Assembly: GCF_000224415.1 (NCBI RefSeq)
Contig: NZ_AFXQ01000026.1
Location: 1-39,267 of the forward strand
Direction of reading: 5' to 3'
DNA: 39,267 nt
Source: Citricoccus sp. CH26A
Lineage (GTDB): Bacteria; Actinomycetota; Actinomycetes; Actinomycetales; Micrococcaceae
In this document: in pieces, positions 1-9,191 of the stretch
How positions within the stretch are numbered: the first letter of the stretch is position 1
Layout of the letters: the number at the start of each line of letters is the position of its first letter
Notes under the pieces: generated by a model
What the model saw: the letters and a program-made list of their open reading frames with translations, nothing else
Told to the model about the DNA's origin: nothing
Database searches by the model: none
Program-made: the position numbers and the translations under genes

Positions 1-1
1 G

Positions 2-744
2 GTCATGCCGAACGAGGCGCGCTACTACCGGGTGCACGTGGGCTACGGGCAGCGGCTGAACGTCCGCGCCGCCAACGGTGCCTCGGAGGGCGCCGGACCC
101 GATTCCGTGGACGTGAGCGTGTTCTCCAGCGTCCGCGGGCCCGTCACCATGAAGGGTGACCGGCGCCTGCATCGTCGTCCGGCGGGCCAGACCGCCACGC
201 TGAACATGCCGGTCTCCGTCAGCATGGACAATCACGACGGCGTCCACGGCCAGGACGCCTACCTCTCCGGTGACTACTACGTGGTCGTCTCCGCGGACAA
301 GTACAGCGATGACCGCAACCGGGAGCCCTTCCCCTATGAGCTGGCGCTCGAGGTGACGGGCCAGGAGCAGGACGGCCCCCTCATCGCCGAGCCCGGGGCG
401 GGCCGGGTGGTCGATCCGGACTCCGAGCAGGACGCGGGAGAGCAGGACGACGCGGAGGCCGGCGAGGCCACCGCGGGCGCCACGCCGGCCGGAGAACCGG
501 ACGAGGGTGGTGGCGGGGCGGAGGCCACCGCCACCGGGCTGACCGAGCCGGCCGGGGACAACCCCTGGCCGTGGTTCCTCGCCGGCCTCGCCGGCAGCGC
601 TCTCATCGGCGCCGCGGCCCTGGTCCTCACCCGACGGCGGCCCGTGGCGGCTCCGGCCACCACGCAGCAGCACCCCGCGTCCCCGGGCCCGGCAGCCAGT
701 ACCCCACCGACCGCTACGGCACCGATCAGGAAGGACCGCGGTGA
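2..744 (+). CDS. Exported, membrane-anchored protein, upstream paralogue (5' partial, probable frame break)
   Basis: The gene enters from the left edge already open. It shares the layout of the next gene: an ARYYRVHVGYGQRL block, an SGDYYVVV block and an EPFPYEL block, then an acidic Ala/Glu-rich linker and one transmembrane helix (WPWFLAGLAGSALIGAAALV) followed by an RRR stop-transfer. The open frame runs on without a stop into the next gene. In the +1-shifted frame the tail reads GSQYPTDRYGTDQEGPR and stops at TGA 742-744, which overlaps the next gene's ATG at 744 as TGATG. One missing base between about 640 and 700 would explain this. I infer a type I membrane protein with an extracellular domain. 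I do not recognise a named family, and no catalytic motif is visible. Confidence 0.6.
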
Positions 745-2089
745 TGAGCACCGGCAACCGTCCCCCCGCACGCTGGCCGCGCTCGGCCTCACCCTGGCCC
801 TCACGGCCTGGGCCGCCGCTCCGGTGCTGGCCGCCACGCCGGCGGCCACCACCGGGGAGGGCTCCGCGCCCGCCGCCCAGGCCACCCCGTACCAGCCCTC
901 GGGCACCGAGGTCACGGGCGGGGAGAGCCTGGCCGGCGCCGTCGAGGTGGAACCCGGCCTCTACCGGGACACCCTGCAGACCAGTGAGGAGGCCTCCTCA
1001 CCGACGGCCTCGACCCGGTTCTACCGGTTGCCGGCGCTCCAGGAGGGAGAGCGGGCCCATGCCGCGGCCGTCCTGGCCGCCGACCCCCTCGCCGACGCGC
1101 GCGGCACCGACTGGGCCGAGCTCAGCGTGGAGTTCGTGAACCTGCAGGGCGAGCGGTGCGGGCCCCCGGTCGCGGACAACGTCTCGATGACGACCGGTGA
1201 GGTGCCGGTGGCCAAGACGGCCACCGATCCCATGGAGGCCGGCTCCTACGGATGCTTCGAGGATGAGTCCGGCGTGGTCGTGGCCCAGGTGAGCCGGAGC
1301 GGTGAGTGGCTGGCGGACGACCCCGTGGCCGTGGAACTGCGGTTCTGGGTGGAGCCCCCGGTGGACGAGTCCGGGCTGGCCGAGGCTCCCTCGGAGGACC
1401 TCCCGCCGGAGTCCGTGACGGTCACCGGTGAGGCGACGCCCATCACCGGCGGGCGGTCGTTCGGCACGGCCACCGAGATCACCGCGGACCAGGTCTTCTC
1501 CGCCGAGCTGCAGCCCCGGGAGGCGGCCTATTTCCGGATCCCGGTCGAGTACGGCCAGCGCCTGAGCTACCGCCTCTCGTCCGGCAACAACCAGCAGTCC
1601 CGCGTCCGCGAGATCCGGACCGCGGCCCACGACCCCCTGCTGGGGGACCCCCGGATGCTGGGGGACCAGGGCATCTCCTACATGGACAACGGGGCCACCC
1701 TCACCCGGTCCACCGCCGTGCCGGTGAGCGCGGACAATTACGGCTCCTACTCCTACGGCGCCCTGCGGTTCGCCGGTGACTACTACATCGTCGTCACCGG
1801 CTCCGAGGCCCGTGGGGGCCGGGAGGGGACCGAGCCGTTCCGCTACGAGCTGGCCGTGTCCCTCTCGGGCGAGCCCACCGGTGCGACCGAGTGGCTGGCG
1901 GCGGCCCAGGACGAGCAGGCCCTCGCCGCCGGTGGCTCCCCGGACGGCGAGGACGCCCAGGCCGCGAGCGCCCGGGACGGCGGGTGGCTCCCGTCCGGCA
2001 CCGAGCTCGGTGCCCTGCTGGGCGGAGTCGGGCTGGGCGCCGTGCTGACCGGCGTCGCGTGGCTGCTGCTGCGCCGGCGCCGCGCCTGA
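744..2089 (+). CDS. Secreted, C-terminally membrane-anchored protein, downstream paralogue (probable 1-base frame break near the start)
   Basis: ATG 744 has a good ribosome site (AGGAAGG, 729-735) and overlaps the upstream stop. Starting there, the frame leaves the real coding frame at the C6 run 762-767. With seven Cs the protein begins MSTGNRPPRTLAALG and has a clear signal peptide ending near AAAPVLA. The restored length is 448 aa. The ectodomain has an N-terminal module (about residues 50-220) and a C-terminal module homologous to the upstream gene (AYFRIPVEYGQRL, AGDYYIVV, EPFRYEL). A Gly/Ala-rich helix and RRRRA tail follow. As deposited, both genes form a single open frame (5-2089) with a signal peptide in its middle, which is not credible as one protein. 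Function unknown; a surface or envelope role is inferred. Confidence 0.65.
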
Positions 2090-2130
2090 GGACGGGCGGT
2101 TCCTGAACGTCAGGCCCTGGGCGTCCCGGG

Positions 2131-2182
2131 CCCCTGGGCGTCGGGTCTCACCGGGGACTCCGGGTGACCCGACGCCCAGGGG
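2131..2182. terminator. Bidirectional hairpin terminator
   Basis: A perfect 16-bp inverted repeat (2131-2146 with 2167-2182) encloses a 20-nt loop. It sits between the convergent stops at 2089 (+) and 2191 (-). There is no clear T-run, as is common in high-GC actinobacteria. Confidence 0.75.
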
Positions 2183-2190
2183 TCCGCCGC

Positions 2191-3720
2191 TCAGTCGTCG
2201 GCCTCCCAGACCAGGCCCCCGGCGTCCTCCACGCACACCAGCCGCCGGCCGTCGGCGCCGGTGACCACCAGTCCGCGTTCCAGGGCGATGCAGTCGTCCC
2301 CGGCGCGGACGGAACTGGTGATGACCGGCGTCCCGGACCGTCCCGACGGCGCCGGAGACCCCGGGTCGGAGGCCGGGGAGGACCTCGCCGAAGGTGTGGC
2401 GCCTCCACCTCGTGGCGTCGGCGCCGGGGCAGAGGCCGGGGAGGACCTCGCCGAGGGCGCGGTGGCGGTGCCCCGTGACGTCGGCTCCGCCACGGCACCC
2501 TGTTCGGCCCCCGCTCCCTGATCTGCCCCGGCGCCCTGCTCGGCCCCCGGCCCCGCGCGCCCACCGTCCGGCCGGAGCAGGACGGCGGCCACCACGAGGG
2601 CCACGACCCCCAGCAGCACCATGGTCCACGGCAGGAGGGTGCCGACACCCCGGCCGCGGTCCCCGCCATCCCCGCCGGCCTCCGCCGCCTGGCCCGTCGG
2701 CCGCGGGCTGCCGACCCGTGGGGTCCTGACCGGTGGCGCGGGCACCCGGGGCGCGGTGTCCGCGGACGGCCCGGGAGCCGCCGTCGGGCCCGGCGCCGGG
2801 GCCGCATCCGCGGACTGGCCGATCCCGGCCCGGTCCGCGGTGATCCCGGTCGTCCCACCGGCCTCGACCTGGCGGAACACCGCGAACGGCTCGCCCGCGG
2901 CCGTGAGGTACCCGCCGGTCCCCGTCTGCGGGGTGGCGAGGACGTCGAGGGTGCGTGGGGCCCGTTCGGCGGCCGCGACGCGGTCGCCCGGGTCCTCGTC
3001 GAGCAACCCGGCCACCACGGAGGCGAACCGGGGGTCGACGCCCTCGATCCGGGCCAGCGTCCGGCGCGGGTCCAGGGCGGCGGCCTCCAGCCCCCGTTCA
3101 CCCCGCACGGTGGGGTCCAGCATGCGCAGGGCCACCACGCCGGCCGCGTACAGGTCCTGAGCGGGCGCCGGGGCCGCAAGGTCCATCGCCTCGGGGGCCA
3201 GGTAGCCGGGAGTGCCGTTCACCCACCCGAGCGTGGTGAACCGCGGATCGTCCTCCCGCACGGCGATCCCGAAGTCGCCCAGCCGCAGGTGCGGCATGCC
3301 CTCCCCCGTGGGTTCCAGCAGGATGTTCGCCGGCTTGACGTCCCGGTGGATCCAACCGGCGTGGTGCACGTGGTCCAGGGCGTCCAGCAGTTGCAGCAGC
3401 ATCCGGGCCGCGAGGGCGGAGGAGAACGCGCCGTGATCGCCCAGCGCGGTCTCCAGGGTGCCACCGGCCACCAGCGGCATCGAGATCGCCACGTCCGCGT
3501 CCTCGGCCGCCCAGCCGTAGGGCGTGGCCAGGTGGCGGTGGTCGAGCTGGATGCCCTGTTCGCGCACGAAGCGCAGCAGCTCACCGGAGTCCTTGTGCCG
3601 CAGCACCTTCGCCGCGCACCACTGCTCGCGGCGCCGGTCCCATGCGGCCCAGATCGACCCGGACCCCCCGGAGGCGATGTGGTCGGCCAGTTCGAACCGG
3701 CCCGCGATCACCTGGCCCAT
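2191..3720 (-). CDS. Membrane Ser/Thr protein kinase (Hanks type)
   Basis: The 509-aa protein starts at ATG 3720, four bases after the dacB stop; 22 codons further upstream are open but overlap dacB. The N-terminal kinase domain (about 8-270) has a glycine loop (SGGSGSIW, 17-24), ATP lysine K38, catalytic HRDVKPAN (D127) and DFG (D149-G151), so it should be active. A Pro/Ala linker leads to one transmembrane helix (LLPWTMVLLGVVALVVAAVLL). The outside part has low-complexity Gly/Ala/Gln repeats, a duplicated PSARSSPAS segment and a C-terminal stretch with two cysteines. It lacks PASTA repeats, so it is not PknB itself. Its pairing with a PBP4-type enzyme suggests an envelope-sensing role (inference). 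Confidence 0.85.
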   Translation of the reverse strand: MGQVIAGRFELADHIASGGSGSIWAAWDRRREQWCAAKVLRHKDSGELLRFVREQGIQLDHRHLATPYGWAAEDADVAISMPLVAGGTLETALGDHGAFSSALAARMLLQLLDALDHVHHAGWIHRDVKPANILLEPTGEGMPHLRLGDFGIAVREDDPRFTTLGWVNGTPGYLAPEAMDLAAPAPAQDLYAAGVVALRMLDPTVRGERGLEAAALDPRRTLARIEGVDPRFASVVAGLLDEDPGDRVAAAERAPRTLDVLATPQTGTGGYLTAAGEPFAVFRQVEAGGTTGITADRAGIGQSADAAPAPGPTAAPGPSADTAPRVPAPPVRTPRVGSPRPTGQAAEAGGDGGDRGRGVGTLLPWTMVLLGVVALVVAAVLLRPDGGRAGPGAEQGAGADQGAGAEQGAVAEPTSRGTATAPSARSSPASAPAPTPRGGGATPSARSSPASDPGSPAPSGRSGTPVITSSVRAGDDCIALERGLVVTGADGRRLVCVEDAGGLVWEADD

Positions 3721-3724
3721 GCCC

Positions 3725-5341
3725 CTACGACCCCGGGTCGGCCGCGTCAGCGCGGCATCCACAACCGGCCAGCAGCACCGCGGCACGGTCCACGGCGAAG
3801 CGGGCGTCGGTCAGGACGCCCGGCTGGTCGTTGGCGATGAAGCTGAACACCAGCTGCCTCTCGTCCGCGGTCCTCACCGTGCCGGTCAGCGAGGCCACCG
3901 AGCTGAGCGTCCCGGTCTTGGCCCGGACCACGTCCTGGGCCGGTGTGCCGACCATCCGGTGCTCGAGGGTGCCCTCCTTGCCGGCCACCGGCAGTCCGGT
4001 GGCCGCTGCCTCCAGCCCGGGATCCCCGGCGGCGATCCCGAGCGACTCGGTCAGCTGGAGGGGGGAGACCCGGTTCCTGCCGGAGAGCCCCGAGGCGTCC
4101 ACGAGGTCCAGACCGGCCGTGTCCACCCCCAGCCCGGACACGGCCTCCTCGATGACCCGGGAGGCGCCGTCGAAACTGCCGTCCTCCCCGGCGGCCAGCG
4201 CCAGGTTGCGGCCGGTGGCCTCGGCCACCTGGTTGTCCGAGGTCTTGAGCATGTGGGTCACCTGCTGGGCCACGGTGGCCGACCTCACGCTCGCCAGCTC
4301 GCTGCCGCGCCCCTTCAGGGACAGGCGCCCGACGGAGTCGGACACCCGGATCCCGATGTCCAGGTCCCGGGCGTGGCGGGCGAGGTGGTCGCGGAAGACC
4401 TCGGCCGCGTACAGTGCCGGGTCGTGCAGGCGGTTGGTGCCGGTGCCCGCGGAGGGGCGCCCGCCGTGAGTGGCGATCGGCTGCACGGCGGAGACGTTGC
4501 CCGAGGGGACGATGTCCGGGCTCCAGTCCGGGGAGGCCTTCGGGCCCGTGTACCCGGAGTCGTCCAGGCGAACGGTCACCGTCCCGGAGGTGCCGCGCGT
4601 GGCGAGCTCCTCGGCGGCATGCCGGGCCAGCGTCCCGAGACCGGCCCGCCCGTCGACGGACGTCGCGTTGCTCCCCGTGCCGAGCAGCACGTCACCGCCG
4701 GCGTCGAGCACCACGTGGGTCACGTCCTGGTCTCCCACGCGGCCGGGCAGGGCGACGGCGCCGGTGGTGTAGCGGTGGTCCGGGCCCAGGACCTCCAGGG
4801 CCGCGAGGCCGGTGAGGATCTTGACCGCGGAGGCCGGCACCGCGGGCTCGTCGGCCGACCGGTCGTAGAGGACCTCACCGGTCAGGACGTCCACGACGGC
4901 CGCGGACAGCGTGCCCGAGGACACCGCCAGCGCCTCGTCCAGTGCGGGGGCGAGAGCCTCCGGGTCCGGCATCGGGTCCAGCAGCGCGGTGAGGCCCGAC
5001 AGCCCGAGCACCGCGGCCAGCGTGGGCCCTCCTTCGCTGGCGCCCTGGGGACCCGTGGCCGCGGGGCGGCCCGGAGACGAGCTGGAGGTCGGGGTGGCGG
5101 GGGACGACGGGTCCGACGCGGAGGCCGGGGACGAGGCGGACGTCGAGGAGGACGCGGCACCCGCGGTGATCGTGGAGGAGACGGCCAGCGCCGGCGTCGG
5201 TCCGGACGGGGCGGCACCGGTCTGCGCGTCCTGCACCTGGCAACCGGTCACGGTGCCGGCGAGCAGCAGGGCCAGCGCGGCACCCAGGGTGCGCGGGATC
5301 GCGCGCACGGCGGGCCGGTGTCGTGGGGGTCGAGAGGTCAC
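3725..5341 (-). CDS. dacB: D-alanyl-D-alanine carboxypeptidase/endopeptidase, PBP4 (S13) family lipoprotein
   Basis: It should trim or cleave peptidoglycan stem peptides outside the membrane. All three S13 motifs are present: SAVK (S171-K174), SDN (368-370) and KTG (475-477), with the usual insert domain between the first two. The N-terminus is a lipoprotein signal: an Arg-rich head, an ALALLL core and lipobox VTGC with Cys34, followed by a Ser/Thr/Pro linker to about residue 100. I chose GTG 5341 because AGGAAG lies 7 nt upstream; the open frame extends to GTG 5380 but that start has no ribosome site. The kinase gene follows after 4 bp, so the two form an operon. Length 538 aa, slightly long because of the linker. 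Confidence 0.9.
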   Translation of the reverse strand: MTSRPPRHRPAVRAIPRTLGAALALLLAGTVTGCQVQDAQTGAAPSGPTPALAVSSTITAGAASSSTSASSPASASDPSSPATPTSSSSPGRPAATGPQGASEGGPTLAAVLGLSGLTALLDPMPDPEALAPALDEALAVSSGTLSAAVVDVLTGEVLYDRSADEPAVPASAVKILTGLAALEVLGPDHRYTTGAVALPGRVGDQDVTHVVLDAGGDVLLGTGSNATSVDGRAGLGTLARHAAEELATRGTSGTVTVRLDDSGYTGPKASPDWSPDIVPSGNVSAVQPIATHGGRPSAGTGTNRLHDPALYAAEVFRDHLARHARDLDIGIRVSDSVGRLSLKGRGSELASVRSATVAQQVTHMLKTSDNQVAEATGRNLALAAGEDGSFDGASRVIEEAVSGLGVDTAGLDLVDASGLSGRNRVSPLQLTESLGIAAGDPGLEAAATGLPVAGKEGTLEHRMVGTPAQDVVRAKTGTLSSVASLTGTVRTADERQLVFSFIANDQPGVLTDARFAVDRAAVLLAGCGCRADAADPGS

Positions 5342-5502
5342 GGTCAGGCTTCCTGGGAGGCGTACGGGTGCGTGCGTCACGCTCGCGGCGATGGGCGGGC
5401 CGGAACCGGACGCGCCTGACCGGAGGATACCCTTGTTTCCAGATGCCGTGCCCCGGCGCGGCTCCCATCCTGCCCTCCATGCATTCCAAGGAGCCTGCTG
5501 AC

Positions 5503-6096
5503 ATGAACCATGACGTCACCATCGAGATTCCGGCCGCCTCGCGGGTCAAGTACGAGTTCGACCACGAGACCGGCCGACTGCGCCTGGACCGCGTGCTGTT
5601 CACGTCGATGCAGTACCCCACGCACTACGGCTACTTCGAGAACACCCTCGGTGAGGACGGCGACCCGCTGGACGCCATGGTCTTCCTGCCGGGCTTCGAC
5701 CTGGTGCCCGGCGTGATCGTGGAGTCCCGCCCGATCGGCGTGTTCAACATGACCGACGACGGCGGCGGCGACGCCAAGCTGCTCTGCGTCCCCTCGGACA
5801 AGCGCTTCGACCACATCCAGGAGCTCGAGGACATCGACGAGTGGCTCAAGCAGGAGATCGAGCACTTCTTCATCCGCTACAAGGACCTCGAGCCGGGCAA
5901 GTGGGTCAAGGCCGAGGGCTGGGAGGGCCGCGAGGCCGCCGAGGCCGAGCTGGCCGCCTCGATCGAGCGCTTCGACGCCGCCGGGGAGCACACCCCCACC
6001 GACGAGCCGCAGGGCCGCGAGGTGGAGACCGAGGAGGCCGAGCCGGCCGCCGAGGAGGGTCCCGAGGCCGACGTCCCCCAGGGCCGCCAGGGCTGA
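5503..6096 (+). CDS. ppa: Inorganic pyrophosphatase, family I, with acidic tail
   Basis: It hydrolyses pyrophosphate to phosphate in the cytoplasm, pulling biosynthetic reactions forward. The family I signature EDGDPLDAMV is present, as are the conserved VKYEFDHETGRLRLDR and YPTHYGY blocks and the KWVK active-site segment. AAGGAG (5488-5493) lies 9 nt before the ATG. The catalytic domain ends near residue 165. The remaining 30 or so residues are a Glu/Pro/Ala-rich acidic extension not needed for catalysis and unusual in length for the family. The next gene starts 12 bp after the stop. The gene is divergent from dacB across a 161-bp gap. Confidence 0.95.
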   Translation: MNHDVTIEIPAASRVKYEFDHETGRLRLDRVLFTSMQYPTHYGYFENTLGEDGDPLDAMVFLPGFDLVPGVIVESRPIGVFNMTDDGGGDAKLLCVPSDKRFDHIQELEDIDEWLKQEIEHFFIRYKDLEPGKWVKAEGWEGREAAEAELAASIERFDAAGEHTPTDEPQGREVETEEAEPAAEEGPEADVPQGRQG

Positions 6097-6108
6097 TCCA
6101 CCCCCTCC

Positions 6109-6765
6109 ATGTACGTCCTGACGATCAACCAGCGTGATTCGCGGGAGGTCGGGGACATGGTGCACGACCTGCTGCGCGCGCTGCGCCCCGTGCGCACCGT
6201 GCTGCCGTTCCAGCGCTCGGTGGGCGATGAGGCCATCGGCATCGTGGCCGACCCCGCCGCCGCGGTGGACGCCGCCCTGCGGGCCCTGCGGGAGCGGCGC
6301 TGGAACGTGGGCATCGGGGTCGGGTCCGTGGGGACGGTGGACCCCGCGGACCCGGACGGGCCGGTGAGGCCCGGGGTGCTGCCGGACACGCAGGACCTGC
6401 GCGAGGTCGGCGGGCCGGGCCTGGCACACGCCCGCCGGGCCGTCGAGGAGGCGGCCAAGGCAGGGGTCCGGGTGCCCGTGTCCGTGGACGGTCCCCACGT
6501 CGAGACGGCCGCCCAGGCCGAGGCCGTGCTGCGCCTGGTGGGACAACTGGTGCTGACCCGGACCGAGGCCGAGTGGGCCGTGCTGGACCTGCTGGTCCCC
6601 GGCGTGCGCGGTCAGCAGAAGCTCGCGGCCGCCGAACTCGGGATCACCGTCCAGGCGGTGTCCAAGGCGGTGCAGCGCTCCTTCTGGACGGAGGAGCACG
6701 CGTGTCGCCCCGCCGCCGCGAGGCTCCTGGGCCTGGCCGAGGGCCCCGAGGCGATCCGCCCCTGA
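6109..6765 (+). CDS. SatD/MarR-like protein with C-terminal helix-turn-helix
   Basis: The 218-aa protein opens MYVLTINQRDS, as in SatD-like actinobacterial proteins. A central region resembles the nucleotide-cyclase-like fold of that group (FQRSVGDEAIGIV, 29-43 approximately). The C-terminal part (about 150-200) looks like a winged helix: TRTEAEWAVLDLL then QQKLAAAELGITVQAVSKAVQ. I infer a DNA-binding regulatory role. It directly follows ppa with a 12-bp gap and is probably co-transcribed. The family assignment rests on recognition of the N-terminal pattern and is moderate; the HTH is more certain than the rest. Confidence 0.55.
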   Translation: MYVLTINQRDSREVGDMVHDLLRALRPVRTVLPFQRSVGDEAIGIVADPAAAVDAALRALRERRWNVGIGVGSVGTVDPADPDGPVRPGVLPDTQDLREVGGPGLAHARRAVEEAAKAGVRVPVSVDGPHVETAAQAEAVLRLVGQLVLTRTEAEWAVLDLLVPGVRGQQKLAAAELGITVQAVSKAVQRSFWTEEHACRPAAARLLGLAEGPEAIRP

Positions 6766-6771
6766 GCTGGG

Positions 6772-6818
6772 GCGGCGGGAGTCAGCGACCGGGCGCGCCC
6801 CCGGGGTCGACCCGCCGC
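6772..6818. terminator. Imperfect nested hairpin between convergent genes
   Basis: GCGGCGGG (6772-6779) pairs with CCCGCCGC (6811-6818), and an inner CGACC/GGTCG stem extends the structure. It lies between the stops at 6765 (+) and 6825 (-), so it could serve both strands. Confidence 0.5.
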
Positions 6819-6824
6819 GCTCCG

Positions 6825-7652
6825 TCAGTCGAGCAGTGAGCGCAGGACCGCGGCGGCCCCGTTCTCCTCGACGTGGCCGGTGACCTCGTCCGCGACCCTC
6901 ATGACCTCCGGCGGCGCCTGGCCCATGGCCACCCCGCGGCCGGCCCAGGCCAGCATCTCGATGTCGTTTCGCCCGTCGCCCACGGCCACCGTGTCATCGA
7001 TGTGCACGCCCAGACGGTCCCGCAGGGCCTCCAGGCCGGACGCCTTGGACACCCCCGCGGCGGCGATGTCCAGCCACGCGGACCAGCCCACCGAGTAGGT
7101 GACGCCCTGCAGGCCGATGGACTCGACGGCCTCGCCGAACTCCTCGGCCGAGGAGTCGGTGGAGAACACCACCAGGCGGGTGGCGCTGGACCGCATCATC
7201 TCCTCGAACGTGACGCCCTCGGCCACCACGCCGAAGCTCATGTCCTGGAAGCGCTCGGTGGACAGGAAGCGGCCCTGGTCGTCCTCCACCGCGTACTTGG
7301 CGTTGGGCAGCCGGTGCCGCAGGGCCCGCAGGGCCGGGGCGGGATCGAAGGTCCGGCGGTCGATGACCTCGAAGCCGTCCTCGAGCGCGGCGGACAGCCG
7401 GAGCGTGACCCCGCCGTTGCTGGAGACGCTGTAGCCCTCCTCCAGGCCGATCAGCTGGATGATCGGCAACGTGGCGCCCAGCGAGCGTCCGGTGGCGATG
7501 AGCACGTGGTGTCCGGCGGCCACGACGTCCCGGGCCGCCTCGCGGACCTCGTCGTGCATGTGGCCGTCATGGTCCACGAGGGTGCCGTCCACGTCCAGGC
7601 ACACCATCTTGCGTTTCCCGTTGCCGTTCGGACGGTACCCGGAGGTGGTCAT
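6825..7652 (-). CDS. Cof-type HAD-superfamily phosphatase
   Basis: This is a cytoplasmic phosphatase, probably acting on sugar phosphates or flavin nucleotides as in the Cof subgroup. HAD motif I is CLDVDGTLVD near the N-terminus, motif II ATGRS, the motif III lysine is in GVSKASGLEAL, and motif IV is VGDGRNDIEML. The C2-type cap lies between motifs II and III. ATG 7652 gives 275 aa, normal for the family. An open extension to ATG 7748 would add 32 residues; neither start has a clear ribosome site. It lies downstream of serS on the same strand with a gap of about 200 bp. Confidence 0.85.
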   Translation of the reverse strand: MTTSGYRPNGNGKRKMVCLDVDGTLVDHDGHMHDEVREAARDVVAAGHHVLIATGRSLGATLPIIQLIGLEEGYSVSSNGGVTLRLSAALEDGFEVIDRRTFDPAPALRALRHRLPNAKYAVEDDQGRFLSTERFQDMSFGVVAEGVTFEEMMRSSATRLVVFSTDSSAEEFGEAVESIGLQGVTYSVGWSAWLDIAAAGVSKASGLEALRDRLGVHIDDTVAVGDGRNDIEMLAWAGRGVAMGQAPPEVMRVADEVTGHVEENGAAAVLRSLLD

Positions 7653-7855
7653 GTCCGACGGCGGGTGGTACAGCGTCTGCAGGGATCCGGTGTCCGCATC
7701 CCGTTCTTCGTGCCGGTCCTCGGTGCCGGCCTTCCTGTTATTCATCATGTCCCCAGTCAAGCAGATGGTGCGGACAGCCAGTAGACCAGCCCCGGCCGTC
7801 CGGTGTCCAGCACGTGAACACCACCCGTGACCGGTGGGCGTCCACCCGCGGGGGT

Positions 7856-9142
7856 CTACAGGACCGGCAGGACCTCGAGGCCGCCCAGGTACGGTCGCAG
7901 GGCCTCGGGGACGGTGACGGAGCCGTCCGGGTTCTGGTGGTTCTCCAGGATGGCCACGAGCCACCGCGTGGTAGCCAGTGTCCCGTTGAGGGTGGCGACC
8001 ATCCGGGTGCCGCCCTTGGAGCCGTCCTCGTTGACCAGCCGTTCGCGGATGTTCAGCCGCCGGGCCTGGAACGTGGTGCAGTTCGACGTGGAGGTGAGCT
8101 CGCGGTAGGTCTGTTGCGTGGGCACCCAGGCCTCGCAGTCGAACTTGCGGGCCGCGCTCATGCCGAGGTCGCCGGCGGCGGTGTCGATCACCCGGTAGGG
8201 CAGCTCGACCTTGGCCAGCATCTGCTCCTCCCAGTCCAGCAGCCGGCGGTGCTCCTCGGCGGCCTGGTCCTGCGTGGTGTAGATGAACATCTCCAGCTTG
8301 TTGAACTGGTGCACCCGGATGATGCCGCGGGTGTCCTTGCCCGCGGCACCGGCCTCCCGGCGATAGCACGTGGACCAGCCGGCGTAGCGGGTCGGCTCGT
8401 TGCCCAGCTCCAGGATCTCGTCGGCATGGTAGCCGGCCAGGGAGACCTCGGAGGTGCCGACCAGGTACAGGTCGTCGCGCTCGAGCTTGTAGATCTCGTC
8501 GTCGTGCTCCACGTCGAAACCGGTGCCCTGCATGGTCTCGGGACGGACCAGGGTGGGGGTGATCATCGGGATGAACCCGTTCTGCACCGCCAGGTCCAGG
8601 CCCACCTGCATCAGGGCGATCTCCAGCCGGGCCCCGACGCCCTTGAGGAAGTAGAACCGGGAGCCGGACACCTTGGCGCCGCGCTCCATGTCGATCGCCC
8701 CGATCAGCTCACCGATCTCCAGGTGGTCCCGAGGAGTGAAGCCGTCAGCGGCGAAGTCCCGGACGGTGCCTACCGTCTTCAGGACGGTGAAGTCGTCCTC
8801 GCCACCGGCGGGCACGCCGTCCTCGATGAGGTTCGGGAACAGCCGCTGCAGGCGGTCCAGCTCGGCCTGCGCCTCGTTGGCCTCGGCCTCGGCCGCCTTC
8901 ACGCGGGCGGCCAGCTCCTTGACCTCGGCCAGCAGGGCCTGCTTCTCCTCCCCCTGGGCGGCCGCCACCCTCTTGCCGAAGAGCTTCTGCTCCGCCCGCA
9001 ACTCCTCGAAGGCGGCGATCGAGGACCGGCGGCCCGCATCGGCGGAGAGCATCTGGTCGACGAGGGACTCGTCGGCTCCGCGGGCGCGCTGGGAGGCCCT
9101 GTAGAGGTCCGGGTTCTCGGTGAGGTGCTTGACGTCGATCAC
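7856..9142 (-). CDS. serS: Seryl-tRNA synthetase
   Basis: It charges tRNA-Ser (and tRNA-Sec) with serine. The start [15 protein letters not shown] is the usual SerRS N-terminus, followed by the antiparallel coiled-coil arm (about 35-105, rich in Ala/Glu/Lys/Arg). Class II motif 2 is [15 protein letters not shown] and motif 3 includes [21 protein letters not shown] 9142 gives 428 aa, the standard size; the open frame extends 17 codons further but overlaps the divergent promoter. A TAGGCT box (9155-9150) ends 7 nt before the GTG and there is no ribosome site, so the mRNA is probably leaderless. Confidence 0.96.
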   Translation of the reverse strand: MIDVKHLTENPDLYRASQRARGADESLVDQMLSADAGRRSSIAAFEELRAEQKLFGKRVAAAQGEEKQALLAEVKELAARVKAAEAEANEAQAELDRLQRLFPNLIEDGVPAGGEDDFTVLKTVGTVRDFAADGFTPRDHLEIGELIGAIDMERGAKVSGSRFYFLKGVGARLEIALMQVGLDLAVQNGFIPMITPTLVRPETMQGTGFDVEHDDEIYKLERDDLYLVGTSEVSLAGYHADEILELGNEPTRYAGWSTCYRREAGAAGKDTRGIIRVHQFNKLEMFIYTTQDQAAEEHRRLLDWEEQMLAKVELPYRVIDTAAGDLGMSAARKFDCEAWVPTQQTYRELTSTSNCTTFQARRLNIRERLVNEDGSKGGTRMVATLNGTLATTRWLVAILENHQNPDGSVTVPEALRPYLGGLEVLPVL

Positions 9143-9149
9143 GCGCACC

Positions 9150-9155
9150 AGCCTA
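9150..9155 (-). promoter_or_regulatory. -10 box of serS, leaderless
   Basis: TAGGCT on the minus strand with a 7-nt spacer to GTG 9142. It is paired with a divergent TAGACT box (9179-9184) that serves the lipid kinase. Confidence 0.55.
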
Positions 9156-9178
9156 GCGGCCCCCACCCGCGCGCCCCG

Positions 9179-9184
9179 TAGACT
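9179..9184 (+). promoter_or_regulatory. -10 box of the lipid kinase gene, leaderless
   Basis: TAGACT followed by 7 nt and then ATG 9192; no Shine-Dalgarno sequence is present. Confidence 0.55.
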
Positions 9185-9191
9185 TCGCCCC

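Noticed and set aside
744-1139. Separate protein in the frame opened by ATG 744
   Set aside because: After about 10 codons it is Arg/Pro-rich out-of-frame sequence. It only makes sense as the first codons of the downstream paralogue before the frame break.
2340-2560. Repeat units in the kinase gene as a possible CRISPR or regulatory repeat
   Set aside because: They are in-frame duplications coding PSARSSPAS and EQGAGA-type low-complexity sequence, with no spacer structure.
998-2629. Long open frame on the minus strand across the left-end paralogues
   Set aside because: It is the antisense shadow of a GC-rich gene. Codon bias and homology patterns favour the plus strand, and the frame crosses the hairpin terminator.
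7700-7760. TTGACT and AT-rich stretch before the HAD gene as promoter
   Set aside because: No -10 box with acceptable spacing follows TTGACT, so I do not call it.
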